Shown in pieces: positions 1-7,109 of a stretch of DNA of 18,086 nucleotides; position 1 is the stretch's first letter, and the number at the start of each line of letters is the position of its first letter. The DNA comes from CAZILN01 sp964540005 (GTDB lineage Bacteria > Bacteroidota > Bacteroidia > Bacteroidales > SM23-62), in NCBI GenBank assembly GCA_964540005.1, contig CAZILN010000297.1, forward strand, positions 1 to 18,086, given 5' to 3'. A program made the translations under genes and the position numbers. The notes under the pieces were generated by a model. The model was not told the DNA's origin, ran no database searches, and saw nothing but the letters and a program-made list of their open reading frames with translations.

Positions 1-106
1 CAGTCTTAATAAACTATCGGTTATTGAACCCAGGCAGGATAACAGGGCAGCCTATGAGGAAGCTTACCATGCCTGGTTGAACGAACTGGAAAAAATGTTA
101 TCATAA
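1..106 (+). CDS. xylB: Xylulokinase, C-terminal end (partial)
   Basis: An open frame enters from the left edge (codons from base 2) and stops at 104-106. The 34 residues end in AAYEEAYHAWLNELEKMLS, a helix resembling the extreme C-terminus of FGGY-family carbohydrate kinases such as xylulokinase, which phosphorylates D-xylulose to xylulose 5-phosphate. The stop lies 15 bases before the xylA start on the same strand, the usual xylB-xylA operon arrangement. Only the tail is visible, so no catalytic motif can be checked; the identification depends on this tail and on the neighbour. A different FGGY sugar kinase is the main alternative. Confidence 0.7.
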   Translation, partial: SLNKLSVIEPRQDNRAAYEEAYHAWLNELEKMLS

Positions 107-121
107 TTAAAATTAAACCTT

Positions 122-1450
122 ATGGAATACTTAGTTGGGGAAAAAGAATTTTTTCCCGATGTAAAGAAGATCAAATTTGAAGGTATCTCATCAAAAAATC
201 CGATGTCCTTTAAATACTATGACGAAAATAAAATGGTGCAGGGTAAAAGCATGAAAGATCATTTCAGGTTTGCAGTAGCCTACTGGCATAGTTTCTGTGG
301 AACAGGAGGCGATCCTTTTGGCGGAGGAACCAAAGATTTTCCCTGGGCCGTACAGGATGACCCTGTTGTCCAGGCAAAGGAAAAAATGGATGCTGCCTTT
401 GAGTTCATCTCAAAAATGGGCATTCCGTTTTATTGTTTCCACGATTACGATCTGGTCGAGGAAGGTGACAGTATTTCGGAGTCCGAAAAACGACTGCGGA
501 TCATGTGCGACTATGCCAAAGAAAAACAGGAGGCTTCAGGCGTAAAACTTTTATGGGGTACTGCCAATCTCTTTTCCCATCAAAGGTACATGAATGGAGC
601 AGCCACCAATCCTGATTTCAGTGTCATTCCCTGGGCTGCCACCCAGGTTAAGAATGCACTTGATCTGACTATAGAGCTCGGGGGAGTCAACTATGTATTC
701 TGGGGAGGCAGGGAAGGATACATGAGCCTTCTGAATACAGATATGAAGCGGGAGCTGGATCATATGGCCAGGTTCCTTGAAGCAGCCAGGGATTATGCCA
801 GGAAACAGGGCTTCACCGGAACATTCCTGATAGAACCCAAACCCATGGAACCATCTAAGCACCAGTACGACTATGATGCTGCCACGGTGGTAGGTTTCCT
901 GAGGCATTACGGATTAGATAAGGATTTCAAGCTTAATGTAGAGGTGAATCATGCAACACTGGCAGGACATACCTTTCAGCATGACCTTCAGGTGGCGGCG
1001 GATGCCGGACTGCTGGGAAGCTGTGATGCCAACAGGGGTGACTACCAGAACGGTTGGGATACAGACCAGTTCCCTGTTAATGTATACGAACTGGTTGAGG
1101 CCATGCTGGTAATTCTCGAATCCGGCGGGTTTACCAACGGGGGGATAAACTTCGATGCTAAAACACGAAGAAATTCAACAGACCTGGAAGATCTGTTCAT
1201 TGCCCATATAGCCGGAATTGATGCTTTTGCACGGGCATTGCTTGTATCTGACAGAATACTTCATGAATCCGATTACAGGAAATTACGGCAGTCCAGATAT
1301 GCATCATTTGACAGCGGTGCGGGAGCAGATTTTGAGAAAGGGAAACTGAATCTGGAAGATCTGCGCGAACTGGCAATTCAACAGGGTGAACCTGCACAGA
1401 TCAGCGGCAAGCAGGAACTCTACGAATCCATTATCAATCAATACCTGTAG
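122..1450 (+). CDS. xylA: Xylose isomerase
   Basis: 442 residues, the normal length for the longer (class II) xylose isomerases. It interconverts D-xylose and D-xylulose in the cytoplasm using two divalent metal ions. The catalytic His/Asp pair appears as FHDYD (H107, D110). The family signature VFWGGREGY is at 192-200. Metal and substrate ligands follow in order: E238 and K240 (IEPKPMEP), E274 and H277 (EVNHATLAGH), D302, D313 and D315 (CDANRGDYQNGWDTDQFP), and D345 (INFDAKTRR). No expected motif is missing, so the enzyme should be active. The start at 122 follows the xylB stop by 15 bases with no clear Shine-Dalgarno sequence, as is usual in Bacteroidota. With XylB it feeds xylose into the pentose phosphate pathway. 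No xylose regulator or transporter gene is in view. Confidence 0.98.
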   Translation: MEYLVGEKEFFPDVKKIKFEGISSKNPMSFKYYDENKMVQGKSMKDHFRFAVAYWHSFCGTGGDPFGGGTKDFPWAVQDDPVVQAKEKMDAAFEFISKMGIPFYCFHDYDLVEEGDSISESEKRLRIMCDYAKEKQEASGVKLLWGTANLFSHQRYMNGAATNPDFSVIPWAATQVKNALDLTIELGGVNYVFWGGREGYMSLLNTDMKRELDHMARFLEAARDYARKQGFTGTFLIEPKPMEPSKHQYDYDAATVVGFLRHYGLDKDFKLNVEVNHATLAGHTFQHDLQVAADAGLLGSCDANRGDYQNGWDTDQFPVNVYELVEAMLVILESGGFTNGGINFDAKTRRNSTDLEDLFIAHIAGIDAFARALLVSDRILHESDYRKLRQSRYASFDSGAGADFEKGKLNLEDLRELAIQQGEPAQISGKQELYESIINQYL

Positions 1451-1509
1451 CCGGGGGGACTGTACATAGACCAGCGCATAATTGTCAAATGTTCATGTCC
1501 GGGACAATC

Positions 1510-2823
1510 TTATTCGCGGGCTTCCTTTTGTTCTGAGATAATTGATTTCATAGGGTTGATGATGCGTTCGATCAGCCTGCGGTCATCGGTGAGAATTTCA
1601 GCACTTCCTGTCATTTCCTGGTTAAAGGGGATCTCAATATCATAGTAGGTTACAAGTCCCTCGGGAAGTTCAACTTCAACCAGGTAATTCTCATCATTAG
1701 GGACCAGGCTGATGCTCCTGATGATACCTTTAACCATCCCGTAATCCATATAAGGGTAGTTGGCAAATTTGATGTTCACCCTCTGATCTGGCTGAACCGT
1801 TCCTGATCCCTTTATTGGCAGACTGATCTTTCCGATGATATCACCCTGCTGATCAGGTATAACGGTCAGCACCCTGTCCCCCACCCTGACATTCTGGTTT
1901 TCACTCCATATTCTGTTAAAGCTGACGAGCCCGTCTATAGGGGACACCAGCAGGTATTTCTGTTCCCAGATGGCCAGTTGTGCCCTCAGATTCCCGAATG
2001 CTTCCATTAATGCAAACTCCTGATTTTTAGCCTCTTCCACACCTGTTAACTCCAGATCCAGGATATCCTGGTTCAGCTTTGTTATCACGATCTCAGTAGA
2101 TGAAATCTCCATCCTGGACTGTTCATATTCATATTGTTTCCGGAGCAAGGCGGTTTCTGATTTCTCTTGTTCTGCCGGGGCTATGGCACCCTGAACAAGA
2201 AGGAGTGAATCTCGCAGGAATTGTTCATATACCAGTGCCAGTTCCCTGCCCAGTATCCGGGTCTGGAGATTCAAACCATTATTAAAAGCTTCATGCTTTT
2301 CAATTTCCAGCTTAATAGCCCTGATTTTCTGCGTATGATGGTCCATATCCAGAAAATTCATATAATCCTGGTAAAGTTTAATGAACTGAGCATAAAATTG
2401 CTGCACTTCCCCCAGGGAGTAACTTTCATTCAATTCATGGATGTTCCCGGAACTGAAATCCGGCAGATGCTTTTCCAGCTCATCCAGGTGGTTGCTGAGT
2501 CTCTGGATATCATTATATTCCGCGGGATTCTCTATCAGTCCAAGATGCTGATCCGCAAATACATTCTCTTTGTCAGATACAAAAAGCTTTTCAATCTTGC
2601 CTGCTGATTTGGCCACCAGTGTGGCGGGAGGGTTTTCAGTGGTCACCAGTATCTCAGCACGGCGTACGTCAGGATACTGGAACAGCCAGCTTCCTGCCAG
2701 GAGGAGGATTACCGTCAGTATAATGACTACTGTACCCCAGCGAATGATCCATGACGGAACCTGTCCAAGTAGGTCCTGGACTTCTTCACTCCGGAGTTCA
2801 ATGTTTGAATTATCCTTTGCCAT
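1510..2823 (-). CDS. HlyD-family membrane fusion protein (periplasmic adaptor of the C39 ABC exporter)
   Basis: 437 residues with the layout of a type 1 secretion adaptor. A short cytoplasmic N-terminus is followed by one TM segment at about 28-48 (WGTVVIILTVILLLAGSWLF). The first half of a lipoyl/barrel-sandwich domain lies at about 60-100 (ATLVAKSAGKIEKLFVSDKE). A long Glu/Lys/Gln-rich helical hairpin spans about 103-285. The second lipoyl half is at about 287-325 (LLVSPIDGLVSF ... VGDRVLTVIP), and a beta-barrel region follows at about 327-415. Such proteins bridge an inner-membrane ABC transporter to an outer-membrane TolC-type channel. It lies 140 bases downstream of the C39 ABC transporter on the same strand; the gap holds repeats. 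No outer-membrane channel gene is in the window. Its 3' end faces xylA across a 59-base gap. The family is clear; the cargo is unknown. Confidence 0.92.
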   Translation of the reverse strand: MAKDNSNIELRSEEVQDLLGQVPSWIIRWGTVVIILTVILLLAGSWLFQYPDVRRAEILVTTENPPATLVAKSAGKIEKLFVSDKENVFADQHLGLIENPAEYNDIQRLSNHLDELEKHLPDFSSGNIHELNESYSLGEVQQFYAQFIKLYQDYMNFLDMDHHTQKIRAIKLEIEKHEAFNNGLNLQTRILGRELALVYEQFLRDSLLLVQGAIAPAEQEKSETALLRKQYEYEQSRMEISSTEIVITKLNQDILDLELTGVEEAKNQEFALMEAFGNLRAQLAIWEQKYLLVSPIDGLVSFNRIWSENQNVRVGDRVLTVIPDQQGDIIGKISLPIKGSGTVQPDQRVNIKFANYPYMDYGMVKGIIRSISLVPNDENYLVEVELPEGLVTYYDIEIPFNQEMTGSAEILTDDRRLIERIINPMKSIISEQKEARE

Positions 2824-2845
2824 AATCTTAATTCCTTAATCGTAA

Positions 2846-2926
2846 GCGAACCTGGAACCTTATACTTGCGAACCTGTAACCTTATAATTACGAACCTGTA
2901 ACTTTTGAACTGTCAACCTGCGAACC
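2846..2926. repeat. Degenerate ~22-bp tandem repeat between the ABC and HlyD genes
   Basis: Four imperfect units share GAACCTG-type cores: GCGAACCTGGAACCTTATAC starts at 2846, GCGAACCTGTAACCTTATAA at 2868, CGAACCTGTAACTTTTGAAC at 2891, and a short last unit, CAACCTGCGAACC, at 2914. The first two units are 22-23 bases long and nearly identical. The array fills most of the 140-base gap between the two exporter genes and runs directly into a REP-like palindrome. It has no convincing open frame. Function unknown; it could be slipped-strand repeat debris or an untranslated spacer in the transcript. Confidence 0.7.
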
Positions 2927-2953
2927 GAGCTTGCGAGCTCGACGAAGTCAATC
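2922..2953 (-). repeat. REP-like palindrome, single fragment
   Basis: CGAGCT-TGCG-AGCTCG forms a 6-bp stem with a 4-base loop at 2926-2941. Read on the minus strand, the surrounding 32 bases (GATTGACTTCGTCGAGCTCG followed by CAAGCTCGGTTC) match the third hairpin of the composite element at 17596-17626, differing at about two positions. It is therefore a fragment of the same repeat family, placed between the exporter genes. Confidence 0.75.
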
Positions 2954-2963
2954 TGTAAGTTCT

Positions 2964-5153
2964 TTACTGTCCCAGTTCCAGCTGGTTCTTCACCAGTGAA
3001 TAATAATATCCTTTCTGCCTGATCAGGGCTGCATGTTTTCCCAGTTCGACTACCTTCCCCTCATCCAGGACCACAATCTGGTCGGCGTCCTTAACAGTGC
3101 TGAGCCGATGCGCCACCACAACCACTGTTTTACCCCGGAAGAAATCTTTCAGGTTATTAATGATTACCTTTTCATTCTCCGCATCCAGTGAACTGGTACC
3201 CTCATCAATAAACAGGTAATCAGGGTTCCTGTATACAGCTCTTGCGATCAGGACCCTTTGTTTCTCTCCACCGCTCAGGGCATGCCCGTTCTGGCCCACC
3301 TTGGTATTATATGCAAGTGGCAGGGATTCTATAAAATCCTTTATATTGGCAATACGTACAGCCTGAGACAACCTGTCCTTATCCACATATTCTTCTCCCA
3401 GGGTGATATTACCCGCCATAGTTTCTGAAAAAATGTATCCTTCCTGCATGACAACTCCGCAGTTCTTCCTCCATTGCTGGTGACTGAAACTACTCAGTTG
3501 GGTATCTCCTATCCTGATCTCCCCTTTTACAGGGGGATAAAAACCCAGGAGCATTTTAATCAGGGTGGTCTTACCGCTGCCACTCACCCCCACAATGGCA
3601 GTTACTGCATTCTCCGGGATCTGAAGGTTTACATCCTGAAGGATCATTTTTGACTGCGGACCTTCATACTGGAAAGACAGGTTTTTGATAAAGATAGATT
3701 TATCTTCAGGCAGCAAAACCATCTTACCCTTCTCCTCAAGCTCCTCGTTGTCCAGCTCATGAATCTCCCCAAGGCGTTCCAGGCTGATCTTGGCATCCTG
3801 CGTGATATGAAAGAAATTTATCATTTGTTCTATGGGACTGTTCAACTGTCCGATGATATAGGATACTGCCAGCATCATTCCCAGTGTCATGCTCCCATCT
3901 ATTACAGCAGCAGCAGCCAGGATGGTTATCAGGATGTTCTTTGTTTCATTGATGAATACTCCACCCGCTTCCTGGTATTGCTTCAGAGACAGGAATTTAA
4001 TATTCACCCTGAAGAGGCCTGACTGAATGTTTTCCCATTCCCATCTTTTCTGTTTCTCGGCATTATACAGCTTGATCTCCTGTATACCGTTTATCAGTTG
4101 GATCAATTGGCTCTGGTTCTCGGAAAGTTTGCCGAAGCGCCTGACATCCAATCCTCTCCTCTGTTTCATGAACAGACTCAACCAGAGAAAATACAGGACA
4201 CTGCCAATTATAAACAAGCCCAGGATCTTCAGGCTGTATATGGCCAGGACAATACCGAAAACCAGTAGGTTCACCAGGGAAAAAAGAATGTTCAGCGAAG
4301 AGGATGTGAGAAAGTTTTCAATCCTTCTGTGATCACCTATGCGCTGAAGGATATCACCTATAAGTTTGGTGTCAAAAAAGCCCATAGGGAGTTTCATGAG
4401 TTTGATCAGAAAATCGGAGATCAGGGAAATATTCACCCTGGTACTGAGGTGCAGCAGTATCCAGCCCCTGATGAAATCTACTGACATACGGCTGATGAAC
4501 AGGATCAGCTGCGCTATCAGGACCAGGTAGATAAAATTGATGTCCTGGTTGGAGATCCCAATATCAACAATGGATTGTGTAAGAAAGGGGAAGATAAGTT
4601 GCAGAAGACTTCCGAGCAGCATTCCAAGAATAAGCTGAACGTGGAATCTTTTCTGTGGTTTCAGGTAGGCGAGCAGGAACCTGAAATTACTTTTTCGGAT
4701 CTTCTCTCCCTCCTGGGCATAAAAATCCGGAGTTGGTTCAATCAGCATTGCCAGTCCTCTCTTCTCACCATCCTGTTGTGTACTGATCCAATCCTTAAGG
4801 AACTCCTTCTTTGTATAGCACATAAGTCCATAGGCGGGATCGGCCACATATACCTTGTCCTTCCTGATCCTGTATACCACAATAAAGTGCCGCTGTTTCC
4901 AGTGGGCAACCAATGGAAGGGGAGCCTCCTTAAACAGTTTCTCTTCCGTCAGGGATACCCCCATGGTCCTGAATCCTATGGATTCTGCAGCATCTGAAAT
5001 GCCAAGCATTGACACTCCTTCTCTGGATATATATGATTTCTCCCTGAGTGTCTGAAGGTTGTAACTCCGGCCATAGTGCTTTGCTATCATCCTCAGGCAG
5101 GATGGACCGCAGTCCATTGCATCATGTTGCTTGTAGAAAGGGAATGCAGGCAT
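2964..5153 (-). CDS. Peptidase C39-domain ABC exporter (bacteriocin/peptide-type)
   Basis: 729 residues with the three-domain order of double-glycine peptide exporters. The N-terminal C39 cysteine peptidase covers about 1-140, with catalytic C15 in MDCGPSCL, H89 in KQRHFIVVY and D105 in VYVADPAYG. A six-helix exporter transmembrane domain follows at about 165-450. The ATPase is at about 485-725: Walker A GVSGSGKTT (522-530), signature LSGGEKQR (627-634), Walker B YLFIDE (646-651) continuing as GTSSLD, and H-loop H682. All catalytic residues are present, so it should both cleave a leader after a GG-like site and export the peptide with the HlyD protein downstream. It starts 35 bases after the anti-sigma-like gene, suggesting one transcript. 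No short ORF with a GG leader was found beside it, so the substrate must lie elsewhere or be unrecognised. Confidence 0.95.
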   Translation of the reverse strand: MPAFPFYKQHDAMDCGPSCLRMIAKHYGRSYNLQTLREKSYISREGVSMLGISDAAESIGFRTMGVSLTEEKLFKEAPLPLVAHWKQRHFIVVYRIRKDKVYVADPAYGLMCYTKKEFLKDWISTQQDGEKRGLAMLIEPTPDFYAQEGEKIRKSNFRFLLAYLKPQKRFHVQLILGMLLGSLLQLIFPFLTQSIVDIGISNQDINFIYLVLIAQLILFISRMSVDFIRGWILLHLSTRVNISLISDFLIKLMKLPMGFFDTKLIGDILQRIGDHRRIENFLTSSSLNILFSLVNLLVFGIVLAIYSLKILGLFIIGSVLYFLWLSLFMKQRRGLDVRRFGKLSENQSQLIQLINGIQEIKLYNAEKQKRWEWENIQSGLFRVNIKFLSLKQYQEAGGVFINETKNILITILAAAAVIDGSMTLGMMLAVSYIIGQLNSPIEQMINFFHITQDAKISLERLGEIHELDNEELEEKGKMVLLPEDKSIFIKNLSFQYEGPQSKMILQDVNLQIPENAVTAIVGVSGSGKTTLIKMLLGFYPPVKGEIRIGDTQLSSFSHQQWRKNCGVVMQEGYIFSETMAGNITLGEEYVDKDRLSQAVRIANIKDFIESLPLAYNTKVGQNGHALSGGEKQRVLIARAVYRNPDYLFIDEGTSSLDAENEKVIINNLKDFFRGKTVVVVAHRLSTVKDADQIVVLDEGKVVELGKHAALIRQKGYYYSLVKNQLELGQ

Positions 5154-5188
5154 CTGAGTGTAAACTATGACCTAAAAATAAGAAAAGC

Positions 5189-6052
5189 TCAGAGCTTTTG
5201 TATCTTCTTCAATACTTTTATGGCTTTTTTGGATATTTCGGCATCCGATTCTGAAAGGATCTTAAATTCAATGAGGGCTGATTCAGTATCATTTACCTTA
5301 AGATAGGAAAGTCCGAGATACCATCTTGCAGACCGGACGAGTTCTGCATTATCAGTAACAAGCACTTCCACCAGATAATCAATGGCAACATGGAACTGAG
5401 AAGTCCCCATGCTGCAAAGACCCGTATAGAAATGTGCCGTCTCCCTGAAAGGCCCGGATGTCAGGAAAGGCTCGAAGAGCATAGTTGCTTCTGTATAATT
5501 CCCGGATTCGTATACTTCAATGGCATGTATCAGCTTATTATCGGTGCGGGTAAGTTCAACCAGGTTTTCTGAATCCTCAAAGGCCATATAGAAGCTGATG
5601 TAGATTGTGTCCGGACTCAGTTTACTTTTCAGGGTATTCAACAGCAGTGGAATTGCAACTGCCAGCACCACTACAGCAGCGGCTGCATACCATAGCCTGC
5701 GAAGCCTGATGCCGGCAGGCCTGTCGATACCCTCACTCCCATATCTTCTTCTTGCATTTTCAAGTGTTGACCTGAGGCGCAGGTTTTCTTCTATCTCCTG
5801 CTGAGTCAGAACCTTCTGGCTGTAGGATTCAATATCCTCCGCGGCTTTCTTTTCAATGCCGGCTGACAGGTCTGCAGGATCCGTATCACGATCTTCAGAA
5901 AATAGTTCTTCCCCTGTTTTCTGTATCCTTAGGGCATCAGCAACCAGGACTGATAATTCCGGGTTTTCTGCCATCTCCTTCCTGAAACTTTCCAGTTCCT
6001 GTTCATCCATAAGGCCTTCGATATATCGCTCTATTTTTTCAGTATAATCCAT
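5189..6052 (-). CDS. Membrane-anchored anti-sigma-like protein with periplasmic TPR region
   Basis: 287 residues from the ATG at 6052. The frame stays open up to 6142, but those extra codons lie wholly inside the sigma factor gene, and the sequence from MDYTEKIERYIEG looks like a natural N-terminus. Residues 1-50 are an acidic/helical segment (YIEGLMDEQELESFRKEM) like the N-termini of Bacteroidota anti-sigma factors. One TM segment is at about 119-138 (RLWYAAAAVVVLAVAIPLLL). The C-terminal half (about 165-287) holds TPR-like helical pairs (YESGNYTEATMLFEPFL; ARWYLGLSYLKVNDTESALIEF). Its start overlaps the sigma factor stop by 14 bases, implying translational coupling, so sequestration of that sigma factor is the likely role. 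The sensory input to the TPR region is unknown. No classical zinc-binding anti-sigma motif is visible. Confidence 0.8.
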   Translation of the reverse strand: MDYTEKIERYIEGLMDEQELESFRKEMAENPELSVLVADALRIQKTGEELFSEDRDTDPADLSAGIEKKAAEDIESYSQKVLTQQEIEENLRLRSTLENARRRYGSEGIDRPAGIRLRRLWYAAAAVVVLAVAIPLLLNTLKSKLSPDTIYISFYMAFEDSENLVELTRTDNKLIHAIEVYESGNYTEATMLFEPFLTSGPFRETAHFYTGLCSMGTSQFHVAIDYLVEVLVTDNAELVRSARWYLGLSYLKVNDTESALIEFKILSESDAEISKKAIKVLKKIQKL

Positions 6053-6620
6053 CAGATATTTGTTTAAATTCCGGATCACTCCGCATCCTGCTGATAAGAC
6101 TCTTCTTACATTTGTACTTCCTGTCCGCCGTATAGTGTTCACTACTATATCCCATGATCTCCATTATATCATTCAGGGATATTTTCTGAAAATGCAAACT
6201 CAGCAGTTTCTGGCAGTCCTTCGAAAGCTGTCTGAAATGACGTGTAAAAAGAATCTGCTTCTTTTCAAGACCTGGTTCATCCTGTTCAGGCTCACTGACC
6301 AGGTAATGTTCAGGCAGCTTATCAATACCCGTCTCCCTGTATTTTCGTAAGGAATGATACCAGAGGTTTTTACATATGGCGTACAAATAGGTTGAAAATG
6401 AACACGTTAACGCAATATCTCCATCTTTTATCTTATGCAGCAATATCTCCATAGCCTCCTGGAAAATATCCCAGGCTGCCTGGGTAGTCCCTCCTTTATT
6501 GATCACCATCCTCTCCACCATGCTGAAAAACTCAGTGTAGATATAATTGAGGATTTTCTGGTGACCCTGGGCCATCCCTTCCAGGATCTGATCATCAGAA
6601 TATTGAGCTTTAGCTTTCAT
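6039..6620 (-). CDS. ECF-type RNA polymerase sigma factor
   Basis: 193 residues, typical of ECF sigma factors. Region 2 lies at about 20-95 and contains AWDIFQEAMEILLHKI, which corresponds to the D.vQE..l core-binding helix, and FSTYLYAICKNLWYHSLRKY, the -10 recognition helix. Region 4 lies at about 126-180 (LSKDCQKLLSLHF, then an ISLNDIMEIMGYSSEHYTAD helix-turn-helix). It directs RNA polymerase to a regulon not identifiable here. The gene starts 29 bases after the lipoprotein gene and overlaps the anti-sigma-like gene by 14 bases. The cluster may be autoregulated, but no sigma-specific promoter pair can be recognised from one locus. Confidence 0.92.
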   Translation of the reverse strand: MKAKAQYSDDQILEGMAQGHQKILNYIYTEFFSMVERMVINKGGTTQAAWDIFQEAMEILLHKIKDGDIALTCSFSTYLYAICKNLWYHSLRKYRETGIDKLPEHYLVSEPEQDEPGLEKKQILFTRHFRQLSKDCQKLLSLHFQKISLNDIMEIMGYSSEHYTADRKYKCKKSLISRMRSDPEFKQISDGLY

Positions 6621-6649
6621 GAATGTCAGACATGAAAATCGCTTATTGA

Positions 6650-7096
6650 TTAGAAATCCTCATATTTCAACTCCACATTGAGTATCCCCCTTGTTATCAC
6701 CCAGCATTCATATTCACAGGATTCCGAAACATGTTTGGCCAGGATCTTATCACCATCTATAGCAATGATCTTCTTATCCCCTATCGTATATTCCGCCTTC
6801 ACAGAATAATACCTGTCCAGGGCCACATATAATCTGAATTCCTCTCCGTAAGCAGTGTCAACCCATTCGATCGAATCCTCTTCAATGCTGCCGTTATAGA
6901 TAATAAGCGGTACAGTATCAATCTCACCCACCCGGTAGGTCAGGTCAATTATCAGGTCGGCACTGTCCGGTTCCCATTCCATGCATTCACTGCAATCTAC
7001 TGTTCCTCCCAGGTATTCGTCACAGGAAACGGAGATGGCTATTATCACGACCAGCAGCAGCATTGATTTGAATATGATCGGTTTCAGTATAGTCAT
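6650..7096 (-). CDS. Small Cys-rich lipoprotein of unknown function
   Basis: 148 residues. A hydrophobic signal segment (SMLLLVVIIAISVSC, about 11-25) ends in a lipobox with C25 as the lipidation site, so it should be processed by signal peptidase II and anchored in the envelope. The mature part has C35 and C38 (CSEC) and C127 and C131 (CEYEC), which could form disulfides or bind a metal. In between are short alternating hydrophobic stretches (LIIDLTYRVG, FRLYVALDRYYSVKAEYTIG) that suggest a small beta-sandwich. I do not recognise the family. It lies 13 bases after the ankyrin gene and 29 bases before the sigma gene on the same strand, so it is probably co-transcribed with both. Confidence 0.75.
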   Translation of the reverse strand: MTILKPIIFKSMLLLVVIIAISVSCDEYLGGTVDCSECMEWEPDSADLIIDLTYRVGEIDTVPLIIYNGSIEEDSIEWVDTAYGEEFRLYVALDRYYSVKAEYTIGDKKIIAIDGDKILAKHVSESCEYECWVITRGILNVELKYEDF

Positions 7097-7109
7097 CCGG
7101 GTATTTCTT

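Noticed and set aside
1481..1508. Inverted repeat ATTGTC...GACAAT with an inner TGTCC-G-GGACA between the convergent xylA and HlyD genes, possibly a terminator.
   Set aside because: The stems are short, the loops implausible (16 bases or 1 base) and no T-run follows in either direction.
4575..4997. Long open frames on the opposite strand of the C39 ABC transporter and other genes.
   Set aside because: They are shadows of strongly supported genes and have no recognisable domains.
6053..6142. N-terminal extension of the anti-sigma-like protein by 30 codons.
   Set aside because: These codons lie inside the sigma factor coding sequence in another frame and encode a basic segment unlike anti-sigma N-termini. 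The ATG at 6052 gives a natural start and a short overlap.
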